Assembly (NCBI GenBank): GCA_029851415.1
Contig: CM056744.1
Location: forward strand, 61,183,672 to 61,247,671
Reading direction: 5' to 3'
DNA from: Eretmocerus hayati
Lineage: Eukaryota; Arthropoda; Insecta; Hymenoptera; Aphelinidae
DNA: 64,000 nucleotides
Position numbers and translations under genes: made by a program. Each line of letters opens with the position of its first letter. Within the stretch, counting starts at the first letter, position 1. Of the stretch, positions 1-10,236 are shown piece after piece. The notes beneath the pieces were generated by a model, which was given only the letters and a program-made list of their open reading frames with translations, was not told the DNA's origin and ran no database searches.

Positions 1-347
1 TCCATGGTTATTATCAGATTTTCACTCGTCTCGACATGGACTACTATAATTTATCTCAAAATAGGTTCAGAGAGTGCATTTTTGATCCTGAGTAATATGT
101 AGAATTTGAGTTGGAATGGCATGAGGTGAAATATTGGACACTTTTGAGCCATTTTTGTCTTTTTGAAGTATCATTTTATTCAGTATTCTAAAACTTGGAG
201 TTTTGAAATGAGCTTTCTTGATGGCAAATTTCCTTTCTAATCGGAAAATTTGGATGGCATTCTCATAAACGAGAGAGAAAACGTTTCATCTGCCAATATT
301 TGTCTCAATATGAATCTTCTCTTTGAATGAATTCATAAAATACCAAC

Positions 348-1292
348 AGAAACGATGCAGTATCTCCAGTGAATCAGCTCTTATTGACCTTGCGGTACTA
401 CGCAACAGGTTGCACCAACTTGAGTGCAAGTGATTTCAGTGGCGTTAGCCAACCGACAGCGCACCAAATCATTCACAAAGTGAGCGCAGCTATTGCCGAT
501 GTTTATCACGAGTTCATCCATTCTCTACGGAATGCTGAAGAAAATTGCCGCACTCAAGCTGGCTTCTATTTAATAGCTCGTTTCCCTGAAGTAGGAGGAG
601 CTGTCGACTGTGCGCATGTAAAAATACGCTCCCCCGGTGAGTAATCACTCTCCTTGGCCCACATTGAGTATAATCAGAGACTTTCGCGACTTTTGACACT
701 CGCTTATATTTTTGCGGGTGGTGAGCATGCTGAATATTTCCGAAAAAGGGAGGGCTGGTTTTCAACCAATTGCCAAGGTATATGCAATGCTAATGTGGGA
801 TGATTGGATGTCGTTGCTCGATGGCTGGGGAGCAGCCACGATCAAACTATTTTTGACCATTCTCAGGCAAGAGTTAGAATGAAAGACAATATGCCACCTC
901 TGGACGACCCAAGAACTCCAGGAGAGATCCTATACAATGAGTCGCAAATAAGAACTCGAAACCCTGTAGAACGCATCTTTGGCGTGTGGAAAAGGAGATT
1001 TCCAGTTTTGGCCCCTGGTCCGAGTGTCCGTGGTGACAACGTAATATCTATAATTATAGCAACTGCTATAATTTTCAACATACTGAGGAGAGAAAATGAT
1101 CCCGAAGCGCCCGACGATCCAAATCTGCGACTTCCCCTTCCGTGGGGAGAGCTTATTCAACGAGGCCAAATTAATTTGAACAGACGTAATTATGACAATG
1201 AACTCGATAGAAACAGAGCTTTGGCAAGAGATCAAGCTCGTAGAGGTCTGATTGATGATTACTTTGGCCATTTAGCTCGCGAATTTCAATAG
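348..1292 (+). pseudogene. PIF/Harbinger (HARBI1-like) transposase, inactivated
   Basis: Transposase of the DDE_Tnp_4 nuclease family, which cuts and joins Harbinger element ends. Exon 1 reads from about 348 (no ATG seen; an acceptor-like AACAG precedes it) and contains SQPTAHQIIHKV and the first acidic motif VDCAHVKI. It ends in CCCCG|GTGAGT at 636/637. Exon 2 resumes in frame near 718 with GEHAEYFRKREGWFST, then VVARWLGSSHDQTIF and TRNPVERIFGVWKRRFPVL. Defects: the acceptor is GG instead of AG (716-717), there is an in-frame TGA at 801-803, and the segment that normally carries the LLGDSGYPL motif with a catalytic Asp is missing between about 870 and 900. The family assignment is firm; loss of function is inferred from the missing motif and the stop. 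A minus-strand MYB/SANT gene follows 1.1 kb away, the usual partner of this transposon class. Confidence 0.88.
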
Positions 1293-1345
1293 ATATTCTT
1301 GAAAATCGTACTAGAATGAAGTTGAGACATGATAGTAATGAATAA

Positions 1346-1639
1346 TACCGGCACAGGGCAAAAAGTATCTGTACTTTTGACAAGACCCACTCCTTCATGT
1401 ATTTTGGTATGCTGAATCCGAAACCGATGTCGGTTAGGCCCGTTTCTATCTTAACTTCGAGAAAATCGTGAAAAATTCGGTGGAAATCGTGGAAGTAGCG
1501 CAGTATAGCACTATTTTCTCGAAAACAAGAGGTAGCCGGGCCAAACCGACCTCGAATTCGGATTCAGCGTGCCGAAATATATGGAGAGAAGTAGCTCTGG
1601 TCAAAAGTACAGATACTTTTTTTTGTGTGTGCCGGTGTG
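1346..1639. mobile_element. MITE with 8-bp target duplication (hAT-like)
   Basis: A 294-bp sequence whose ends are inverted copies. The left end reads ACCGGCACA, then AAAAAGTATCTGTACTTTTGAC; the right end reads GTCAAAAGTACAGATACTTTTT, then TGTGCCGGT. It is flanked by the direct repeat ATGAATAA at 1338-1345 and 1640-1647. An inner pair (TGCTGAATCCGAA against TTCGGATTCAGC) extends the hairpin. There is no coding capacity. The 8-bp duplication is typical of hAT elements; that assignment is inference. Confidence 0.72.
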
Positions 1640-1647
1640 ATGAATAA

Positions 1648-2407
1648 ATGAATTACTAGGCAAATACTGATTTGTTGACATTCACTTATAGAATATTCTC
1701 TCAATACACCAACAGTCTGAGTGGCCTGCTTCAGTTATAACGATTGATAGTTTTTGAATTGGACTGAAATAAGTGTTCATATTGTTCACAATAAGACAAA
1801 ATTGATCGTAAATTATTCAAATATAGTAAAATTTGTCATTGGTGCTCATTTTCAGGGAAACGAGATTACTACCACGAAATTGTGACAGTAAATAGGAGAT
1901 GTCGATATATTTTCATACAATACTGGTAACAAGAAAATTTGAAGGCAATTCTCCTTCGCAGGTCACTTTTCAACGGCTACGTTCACATGCTCGTAAGCTG
2001 TTCTTATGTGTATCTTATGTGAATATGCGCGAAATGTACATTCAGACTTGCATTCATGTGCATTCATGTATATTGTACACAGCGTTAGAATAAAGTAGAT
2101 CGAACGCATTTTAAGTATCGTTCATATCCTAAACATTCACGCCGATTTCTAGAATTTAAAACCACTGGCACGCTTAAATGCAAGCACGGAATTTGAATCC
2201 ATGCATTCAGTCTTCATTCGACTCAATCAATTATGTTCGACTGATTATACAAAATTGCCAACGTTCTGAGCGAAACTGATTGAAAGGATGAAATAGAAAA
2301 ACAACATTTTCGTACGACGAAATGAGAGAAATGGAATCAGGAAGAGAATAGTTGTTTGGCGAGAACTGTGCTCAATCAGGCTGGTGGATATGTTCCATTA
2401 GGTCGTA
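1648..2407. other. AT-rich spacer, no recognisable feature
   Basis: About 760 bp between the MITE and the 3' end of the MYB/SANT gene. Only short reading frames without recognisable motifs occur on either strand. Confidence 0.5.
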
Positions 2408-5029
2408 TCAAGCCTCATTTTCCTTACTCAATTCTCTTTTTGATTCCATCAGCCTCTTCAGCTTCACACTCTCTCTTCTTTTTTCCAACTCAAAAAGTTC
2501 TCTCTTCCTTAGGCTTTCTCCCTGAACACTCTTTCTCGATTCTTCAGCGAGCTGAAGTTTGGCAACAGTGAGTTTTTCCTGAGAATGGTCTAGTTGCTGG
2601 GTATTGGGACGACGCCGCTTACATGGCTAGGCCCATGCCAACTCTGTAAAAATGGTGTCGTTCGGTCCATTAGGTGTCTTGGATATGTTAGCATGAGTTC
2701 CATATCTGGTTGAGCCAGCGCGCAGAGCCTCTGGTTTCTCATAATACATCAGTCTTGGTGACACATCTGACCGATTTTTTTTACCCTGTTCAGTTTTGAT
2801 CTCAGCTGGTTCTAAACTATATCGTACTTCATGCTTAGCCACAATCTTTGGACCAGTCACTGGAGGCAGTTTTATATCACCCGTATTCATGATGATGACC
2901 TGCTGTGAGAGAGAAAATGAAATAGTATGAACAAAGAGAATGACTACTGTTATGACACAGAGTATATATTTTAAGAGCACATCTCCTACGAAATTTTCAA
3001 TTTTTGTGAAAAATTTATAGAAAAACATTCTTGGGAAGCTCCTTGTCAGCTACAGTCCACTGTACCTCTTGTGAAGTCAGAAAAATTTGGAATGGAGAAA
3101 TTGGGGACTGACTCAAGTTGAATGGAACATTCAAGCCCATTCGGTGTTTTTTCGAAGAACTTCCCGTATCTCAGAATCTAAGCGGTAGTCGAAACATGGC
3201 AGAACTTTTTGCAATAGTTTTGCAAGAGGATGAGATTGGCAGATCTCAAAAATTTTCAAAAAATTCCCACTCTGAGTTTTTGAAACCAAAATTTCCAAGA
3301 TTTTGTGTAAAACTGTCTTCAAAAGCTCTTTATCAGCTAAAATTTAGGGAACCCTGTGTGAGGTCAGAAAATTCAAAACTGAAGAAATTAGGGGCTGCCT
3401 CGAGTTGAATTAAAAATTCAAGCCCACTCGGTGTCTTTTCAAAGAACTATCCATATCTCGAAATCTAAGCGTGTAATCAAAGGATGTCGAGAGAGCTTTC
3501 TGCAATGGTTCTGCGAGATGAAGAGATCGGCAGCTTTCAAGAATTTTCGGAAAATTTTCATTTTGAGTTTTTAAAACCAAAATTTCCAAATTTTCTGTAA
3601 AACTTTCTTTAAAAGCTCCTTGTCAGCTCAAGTTCAGTGAACCTCGTGTAAGGTCAGAAAATTCAAAACTGAAGAAATCAAGAGCTGTCTTAAGTTGAAT
3701 TAAAAATTCAAGCCCACTCGGTGTCTTTTCAAAAAACTTTCCATACAACGAAATCTAAGCGTTTAATCAAAACATGTCATGAGAGCTTTCTGCAATAATT
3801 TTGCAAGATGATGAGGTTGGTTGCTTTCGAAAATTTTCAAAAAATTCCCATCTTGAGTTTTCAAAACCAAAATTTCCAAATTTTTTGGAAAATTTTCTGT
3901 AAAACCTCCTCTAGAAGCTCCCTGTCAGCTAGAGTTCAGTGAACCTCGAGTGAGATCAGGAAATTCAAAGATGAAGAAATCAGGAGCTGTCTTAAGTTGA
4001 ACAAAAATTCAGGCCCACTTGGTGTCATTTCAAAAAACGTTTCATAACTCAAAATCTAAGCGCCTAAGCAGGAAATGTCACGAGAGCTTCTTTTAATGAT
4101 TTTGCAAGATGATGGAATTAGCAGATTTCAAAAATTCTCAAAGATTCCCCATTTCAAGTTTCTAGAACCAAAAATTCCAATTCCTTTGGAAACTTTTTTC
4201 AAAAATTTCTCTGAAAGCTCCTTGTCAGCTATAATTGAGTGAACCTCCATGAGGTAAATGAACTCTAAGAATTATACAAGTGTGCAAGTGTACGTACACA
4301 AATATTCATACAAATCATGCTAAATAATAATGTCATCACTCGCATGGATTTGAAGAGACCATCCATACTGGGTGAATTATCCGCATCATAGGGATGTAGG
4401 ATATTATCATGCGCTTCAACTGGAATATCACCAATATGATGGATTCCGACTGGATCATGATTGTTGGGATTTTGGTTGTTGGTTTTCATCTCGACAGGTA
4501 GTGAACACACCAATTCCTGATGTACCAAGAATACCAAGGACTTTTTGGTCTACATTTGTGGAATAATCTGATGTATCTCTATCACCACCACCTGTGATAG
4601 AGAAAATTCATGGTCAGATGAATAATTCACAAAACCAGAGCTGTTGGAGCTGATTTTGAAGAACTGTCACAATTTCTTGAGTGTTTTTAGTTCACGTGAT
4701 AACACTAAAGAGGTTATTCATGTCAAGATATTCCATGACATACCTGTTTGCGTCCTACCGTTTTTCTGGAATTTAGAAGCACCTCTTGTGGTTTTCTTCA
4801 TTCTGTCCCACAGATTTTCCAGCATTTTTACTGTCCTGGGGCAGTAGTTGGAGATTGAATTAAATTCTTCGGTGAGCTGTCCCCACGAGGTAGCTTTTTC
4901 TCTAACTGTCATCCCGTCTTGCTTCTTATTTCCAATTCTGCTCTCATATTTTGGAAGAAGAATTTCGGTAAACGTTTTTACTTCTGAATTAGTAAAGTTT
5001 CTTCCCTCTTTCCCATGCCATCGTACCAC
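2408..5029 (-). pseudogene. MYB/SANT-like DNA-binding protein (MSANTD3-type, Harbinger partner), three exons, broken
   Basis: Exon 1 (5029-4744) starts MVRWHGKEGRNFTNSEVKTF and carries the trihelix-like MYB/SANT domain (EILLPKYESRIGNKKQDG, RTVKMLENLWDRMKK). A donor CAG|GTATGT joins exon 2 (acceptor TATCACAG, first base 4591) so as to give the family's TGGG motif exactly at the junction. Exon 2 frameshifts near VLGILGT and continues as ELVCSLPVEMKTNNQNPNN to about 4345. Exon 3 (2902-2408, acceptor CTCTCTCACAG) encodes IKLPPVTGPK, then KRRRPNTQQLDHSQEKL and a highly charged Lys/Glu/Arg coiled coil ending at a TGA at 2408-2410. An in-frame TAG lies at 2627-2629. The last intron contains the 295-bp tandem array. 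In Harbinger elements such a protein brings the transposase to the element ends. Whether this copy belongs to the transposase at 348-1292 is likely but unproven. The exon 2 donor was not resolved. Confidence 0.72.
3038..4255. repeat. Four tandem copies of a ~295-bp satellite-like unit
   Basis: The anchor GCTCCTTGTCAGCT and its variants recur at 3038, 3325, 3615, 3917 and 4217, giving periods of 287, 290, 302 and 300 bp. Each unit shares phrases such as AGGTCAGAAAATTCAAA, TCAAGCCCACTCGGTGTC, CATATCTCGAAATCTAAGC and AAACCAAAATTTCCAA. The copies are diverged by point changes and small indels. The array lies inside the intron between exons 2 and 3 of the MYB/SANT gene. Confidence 0.9.
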
Positions 5030-5744
5030 GAGAGAAAGGCCGAGAAAAGTAAGCTTCTATCGTTTAACACGCGTTCTTCTGCTCCAGTAAAAGCACGTTG
5101 TTCTCAACTCGAAAGCGGTAGTTGCGTCTTTTTTAGCACTGAAAAACGCGGGAACACTCCGAGATGTGGTAACGTCGCCGACCACATCGCCGATAGGTAC
5201 CCGATTGGTTAAAGTGCGCGGTGAATAGCAAATTCTTTACCGGCCCCATAGCGCTGACCAGGTAAGTTAGCTGTCCAGTACCTACCAAGCCGATAAAACG
5301 ATATTGGTAAATTCGGGCCTGAATCAACATAATCTGATTCCTTTTGGCTTACTGGCATCGAAAGCCTATGGTTTCCAGCCCGATCCCGGGGCAGGGAATT
5401 CCGGAATGCCGCCCAAGCCAGGAAACGAGTGAGCATGCGCAGTAGCCTTCGGGCCACTACTTTGCACGCTCCGAAGTTTTCTAACCTGTACGGCTGAGCT
5501 GCATTTTGCCCCGAAATCGCGTCGGAGAGCATAGAATTTAGATACAAGTGAAACTGAAAAACAGAGTACGCACCTCGGGGCAAAAATAACCCATCGTGTA
5601 TGCTGCCCTCGCCTACCGGCTCGTGCGCAACCTACCCTGGCCGCGATGGGTCACTTTCGGCCTTTATCGCGTAATGGACTTTTTCTCTCGAGAGCAAATC
5701 TTATTTTCGAGACGTCATACGGTTCTCAAAGACAAGACACAAGG
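5030..5744. other. Spacer, no recognisable gene
   Basis: A moderately GC-rich stretch upstream of the MYB/SANT gene. A minus-strand frame at 5209-5583 is open, but I see no motif in it and do not call it a gene. The segment could include the promoter of the minus-strand gene, but no element is distinct. Confidence 0.4.
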
Positions 5745-6625
5745 AGATTGAGGGTAATTTAACGCGGGGGTTACGTTCCGGCAGGTTACCGCGTTAAGCA
5801 AAACCGCGTTGAATAAAGCATTGCACTTATGGAGAAGTAGGGTATGCGTACCAAGACTCATGATCGACCAACTATGACCGATTTTTTTGTGAATTTGGGA
5901 TCAAATAGGAGTCTTTCTGATAATGAAATCATCGATAGTGCTGACAAACCATAGAACTTTCTCGGATTTTCTGTCCACTTTCACGAATAGGTCTTATTGT
6001 TGATTCATTTACTTTTAATTTCCGCGCAACTTCTGCAACTCTTACACCTGTTTTCAATAGGTCCCAAATGTTCGATTCTTCTTCCAAGTTCATCACTTTT
6101 CGAGGCTTTTCAGCAGCGGGAGAGCTTTAGCTGGTTGATACTTGTTTTCGTTTTTCAGACATTATGGGAAAGATTTGATAATTTTACTATTTTTTTCTAG
6201 ATTTACCTTGCTAAAAATACAGCCAAGACTTATGTAGACAAGAATTGAGATTTTTTGGTTAAGGGTTCAAACAATCAAACGCATTTGTCTAAGAAGATCA
6301 ATAACTCATCATGATGGATACAGTCTCGATTCGTTCACCCAAGAGAGTATTGGGAAGTAAAATTCCTCAGAACTGTTTTATTTGTGATTATTCACAAGTT
6401 TTTGCACTTAACAGATTCGAAGTAAATTGTTTGTTATTCCTGCGGGTGATTGCGTCTTTCTGCTAACGTCATTCGAAGCTTTTTCCAAGAATTCCATTTT
6501 CTAAACCGCGTTGTACAAATTCCAAACCGCGTTGAACGAAAAAAAAGGTGGCAATTCCAAAATAGCGTATAACCAAAACCGCGTTGACCAAAACCGCGTT
6601 GAACAAGGGACGCCTGTATTATAGG
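5745..6625 (-). mobile_element. pogo/Tigger-like element remnant
   Basis: Both ends carry repeated subterminal AACGCGG motifs: TTTAACGCGGG, TACCGCGTTAAG and ACCGCGTTGAAT at 5758-5815, and four ACCGCGTT copies at 6505-6601, next to AAGGGACGCCTGTA. This arrangement is typical of pogo/Tigger termini. Between them on the minus strand lies the start of a CENP-B-type transposase. Most of the transposase, including the DDE domain, is absent, so this is an internally deleted copy. The exact ends and the TA duplication were not fixed. Confidence 0.62.
5929..6162 (-). pseudogene. N-terminal fragment of pogo/Tigger transposase (CENP-B-type HTH)
   Basis: The fragment begins at an ATG (6162) as MSEKRKQVSTS, followed at once by TAA. 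It then continues in frame as SPAAEKPRKVMNLEEESNIW and WDLLKTGVRVAEVARKLKV, ending with NESTIRPIRES before a TGA at 5929-5931. The basic leader plus the pattern of a Leu/Ile helix, VAEVARKLKV and STIR matches the psq/CENP-B N-terminal helix-turn-helix that binds the element's end repeats. The family normally has about 500 residues; only about 75 remain. The frame is broken by one stop and the rest has been deleted. Confidence 0.72.
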
Positions 6626-6872
6626 AGTAAATAAAGGATTGGGGTGCACTATTGCTACTAAATAAACACTGCACAGATATTCACAGAAATCCACTCTTGA
6701 TTGCGAACCGCGAGCACTCAATGGTAACTCTGATTATACGAGGATGGCCGGAGTGCTCTCTTCGGCTGTGCGTAACCAAGTGGTGCGCGCTCACTCCTGC
6801 TCGTGTTTGGCATCGAGGTATCTATCTCTCCCTTATATATAGTAGTGAGAGAACATTCTTCTGAATTTCCCT
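6626..6872. other. Spacer, nothing recognised
   Basis: Short unassigned interval between the Tigger remnant and the degenerate CT/GA repeat. Confidence 0.4.
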
Positions 6873-7112
6873 GAATTCCTCTAAACTTCCTTAAACTCCG
6901 CTGAATGCTCTTGATTGCCTTGAATGCCCAAGAGGGCTCCTGATAGAGCCTCTGAGGTCCTTCGACGGCCCCGAGTGCCTCCGACCAATTGACCTAAATC
7001 ATGTTCCATATTTACCTTAGGGGCTGAAAGATTCCCCTGAGATCCCCTGAGGGCCTGTGAGGGCCTCTGAGGGCTTCCGAGGGCCCCTAATTCTTTCTGA
7101 GCCCCTGCAGAT
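6873..7112. repeat. Degenerate short tandem repeat (GGGCCTCTGA-like)
   Basis: A low-complexity stretch built from variants of a roughly 10-bp word, clearest at 7020-7100 as CCCCTGAGGGCCTGTGAG and CCTCTGAGGGCTTCCGAG. The first half is a more decayed version with CCTGAATTCCTCTAAAC-like units. No coding value is assigned to the frames that cross it. Confidence 0.65.
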
Positions 7113-7298
7113 CTCTCAGTCTTCTCAATTTTCCTTTGCAGCCTCCAAGAGATCACCTCCTTCCCATGATCATTATTTTCCATCAGATCATTCAATTATT
7201 ACAACATTTGAAGTGGGCTTGAGTTACGTAGAAGATGTATATTTCTTCCGAAAAAATATGAATTAGAAACATTTTACAGTATATCCGAGAATCAGAAA

Positions 7299-7722
7299 TC
7301 AATATTCAATGTCTTTGGTGACGGAACACTCTTCCACAACATGAACTTCATTTCCCGAAATCAATTTCTCAATTTCCATCTTTTCACCACCTAACAATTT
7401 CAATTTATCTACACCCTTCACTTTGACATGTACGTTGAACCTGTAGAGACCACTCAATGAAATCAATTTCGGAACGATTCTTTTCAATTTCATCTGGTTG
7501 ATTAGTAAATTGACCATTCTCTTGTAAGTCACCGGAAACTTCTAACTCCACTCCACGATCGTACGATTCAATTTGACGGTTTTCATCTTTCACAACAATG
7601 ACATCAAGTTTGTGACGTATATTCGTAGTTACACCCAGAATTCCACTTTCATTCTTCTTATTTATTCGAACACATTGATCCTTCGGATAACCCTCTATCT
7701 CTGGAGAATCGACAAGACTCAT
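7299..7722 (-). pseudogene. Unrecognised protein family, copy A (frameshifted)
   Basis: Two overlapping minus-strand frames form one protein. The first (7722-7405) reads SLVDSPEIEGYPKDQCVRIN, then GVTTNIRHKLDVIVVKDEN, GVELEVSGDLQENGQ and SEIDFIEWSL. After a frameshift near 7445 the second continues YRFNVHVKVKGVDKLKLL, EKMEIEKLISGNEVHVVEE. A diverged paralogue occurs at 56597-56923 on the same strand, sharing HKLDxxV, GDLxENGxx, EKMxxEExIxGNExxxVE. The match across 49 kb shows that the frame was once coding. I do not recognise the family. A Helitron helicase fragment lies 0.7 kb upstream on the same strand, so it may be Helitron cargo, but that is a guess. Confidence 0.55.
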
Positions 7723-7974
7723 GTAAAAATCATGTCATATAGTCGGAACATCACCAATTCAACTCACTTATTAATCCTTTTTTCAAAGGTATATCATCAA
7801 ATATTATCGTGTTGTATATCCCAACGTCGTATTCGCGAATTTCTTGTTCAATTTGATGATATTCTCGTTATGAGAGCACAGAACAACTTTATTCGTAGAA
7901 ATATCCCCAATCATGTCTTTGAATATGGTTTTCCATACATCATTACTTATACACGAATACTCAATTTGATATGA

Positions 7975-8411
7975 TAATCAATTTCCTAATATTATTCTCA
8001 ATTTCGTTTGAAGTTAACCATTGTGTACGTACTTCACTAATTCACTGTCATCGCCCTTTTTCTGGAACTCAGACTTGCGAAATACTTCGTCAACATACGC
8101 AACTATAGTTCTGTAATTTAATTGTCATCAAAATCTCTATTCATAGAGATACATATCAGTGAACTGAATCACTAACGTTGTTCCATCTCCAATTTTGGCT
8201 CTATTCTCCGAATAATCGAGTCCGGGAATTGCTCACATTCGCTGTGAGCTCTCAAAAAAATACTCTCTGTTTCATGCAATGCTATTATTTCATCCAAACA
8301 CTCAATTTCTGTAGATGGATTTGATCATTTTAAGCACTTTCCGTATTCCACTCCATCTAAACGGAACTTGAGAACGATATACTTGATTTCATATTAGAGC
8401 TGACAAAAATA
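7975..8411. other. AT-rich spacer without recognised gene
   Basis: Between the unknown protein (copy A) and the helicase fragment. Only short frames with no recognisable motif. It may be decayed Helitron sequence. Confidence 0.4.
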
Positions 8412-8866
8412 TCAAACATCAGATACTCCATCCCAAACAACATTCTCGATCTCATCTGGACCATCGAATCTATTTTCAATGAACGAATTCTTCGGATCTC
8501 TGCACCGAGGGAGAGCAACGTAAATTTGTCCATCGGAGAGGAGCGGCTGTTTTATATGAATACCAACCTTATCCAGACTTTGACTTTGAGACTTGTTAAT
8601 CGTCATTGCCAATACCCAGACCACAGGAAACTGTTTCCTGTGAACTACAAACAGCAGGAAAGACTCACCCTCGGTTAGTGTTTTCTTGGGTATGAAAACT
8701 ATTCTCCTCATATTCTCCCAAGTTATAACCTCCGCTTCAATATTATGCTTGTACAATTACCTAATCTCCAATCGAATCCCATCACACAAACTCTTTGCCA
8801 CGCTCAGATTCCGAGTCATCAGATTCCGAATCAACATCACAATAGCATTTACTTTCAAATCAATTG
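8412..8866 (-). pseudogene. Helitron PIF1-like helicase, C-terminal fragment
   Basis: The minus strand reads PSIDLKVNAIVMLIRNL, then KSLCDGIRLEIR, an in-frame stop before LYKHNIEAEVIT, then RRIVFIPK, FPVVWVLAMTINKSQSQSLD and QIYVALPRCRDPKNSFIEN. These correspond to the last helicase motifs of PIF1-type enzymes: the LKVGxxVMLxRN segment, the AMTINKSQGQ motif V region and YVALSRxxxP motif VI. Such a helicase is fused to a Rep nuclease in Helitron rolling-circle transposons. No Rep domain or upstream Walker motif is visible, so only about 150 residues remain of a protein normally above 1,200. The Ser in YVALSR is Pro here, and the Gly of KSQGQ is Ser. Confidence 0.85.
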
Positions 8867-9129
8867 ATGGTATATAGTTGTTTTCTCCGAACTCAAGAAT
8901 ACAATTAGCTCGTGTCTGGGTACCCCCGGTGTTCCTCCTCCCTATGCTTTATACAGGCTCAACAACTCAAAACCAATGAGTTCGCCATCATTGATTCCCA
9001 TCAAACATGTCTTGAAAATCGCTTAGACATTCTCAGTTCATACATTTTGCTGGCCTTGTTCTCAACAATTCTGTCTATCACGAAATTGAATGAGAGTCCC
9101 TTGCTCTCATTCTTGTCATTGTATCTGTT

Positions 9130-9660
9130 CGGATGAGTCAGTTGAATTCAGAGATAATTTTCAGAGCTTTCGAGAACAAGAGAGCCAAGGTAGAGCAATG
9201 AACTTTACCTCCCCTTGAAATCGTATGTTTCTATTGCACGCTGATTGGCACATTCAAAATTCATAGAAATTTGGCAACATAGCTCTTCCTCAGTCCCTCT
9301 CGGTCTCGACTCTCAGTCCCTCGCGATCTCGCTCCGGCGAACCGGCAGTTGAACACGAACCGCCGAGCAGGCAAAAATTGTAAGCCTCGCTCACGCTCGC
9401 GTTCCAAAGTGCCGCGAGCTCCATAGCATTTTCTTCGCAAAATTAATCTCTCCGCGTCGCGATTTCAACCCTCAATTCTCTCGCGCCTTTTTTCCTATAA
9501 CCAAATGTAGTGAAACCGAGAGTGAATAAGAGCAGCCATTTTATTATCACAAAAATCGAAAGTTATGAATTTTATGCTTCCACTGTCCTGGCCTCGAGCG
9601 CCCCATCGCGATCTTATAACTTATATTCTGGGCTGCACCCAAACATTTTGATAGCAGAGC
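9130..9660 (+). repeat. Dispersed repeat family, copy A
   Basis: This ~0.5-kb sequence recurs at 20610-20990 in the same orientation and at 37449-37910 inverted. Shared phrases include TTCAGAGCTTTCGAGAAC, TGATTGGCACATTCAAAATT, CTCAGTCCCTCTCGGTCTCG, GGCGAACCGGCAGTTGA and AAGCCTCGCTCACGCTCGC. It has no conserved open frame and its ends are not terminal repeats that I can see. It may be a SINE, a solo LTR or a 5' region of an unrecognised element. Confidence 0.82.
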
Positions 9661-10083
9661 GTCGTTGGGGCTCTAAATTCGGTTCTGTGTTTTTTAATAG
9701 TGGCATCGCTGGTTTTCGAGTGGATTTCGTCGCGCGAGTGCAAGTGATGTGAGTGCGCGGAGAGAAAGGAGCTCGCGGCCGTTGGACATTTGGAGTTCAA
9801 CGCGAGCACATCACGAGGCAATAAAAGCCTCATTTGCTGCGCAACGACACCGGAGTCTACAAGTTGCGGACATCCTCGGCCCAGAAGCAAGCAGCAGCGC
9901 GGCTGAGAAAGAGCAGCAGCTGGTGAGCAGATCGTCACGAGCTGCAGCAGGGCAAGCAGCGTGGAATTATTCACGCGCTCTCCCGGGTATTATCCCGCGC
10001 GTCGCGCCATCACCAGCTGCCAGCCGGAGCTACGTTACACCGACGTTGCTTCCCACCATCCGTCCTCTCCTGACCGCAGGGCA
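9661..10083. other. GC-rich stretch, no gene called
   Basis: GC-rich, with AGCAGC-type runs (9885-9960). The plus frame at 9749-10132 is open but starts only at GTG (the nearby ATG is followed directly by TGA) and is rich in Ala, Ser and Arg, as expected from composition alone. Confidence 0.4.
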
Positions 10084-10236
10084 GTCAAGCGTGGTAGAGT
10101 CCTTCCCCTCAAGCCCCTCCAGTCATGTGTAGAGCGCGCCGCGGCGTCGCAGGGGAGGGGCTCCTTCGCCGCGAGCCGCGACGCTCTCTGCACTTGACTG
10201 GAGGGGCTTGAGGGGAGGGACTCTACTACGCTTGAC
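10084..10236. repeat. Long near-perfect GC-rich hairpin (153 bp)
   Basis: The left arm starts GTCAAGCGTGGTAGAGTCC and the right arm ends GGACTCTACTACGCTTGAC. About 45 bp pair with few mismatches (TCCCCTCAAGCCCCTCCAGTC against GACTGGAGGGGCTTGAGGGGA). An inner GC-rich section (GCGCGCCGCGGCGTCGC against GCGAGCCGCGACGCTC) extends the pairing. No protein is encoded. It may be a small foldback MITE. Confidence 0.8.

Noticed and set aside
9749..10132. 127-residue frame rich in Ala/Ser/Arg
   Set aside because: Starts only with GTG, crosses a GC-rich hairpin, and composition explains its openness.
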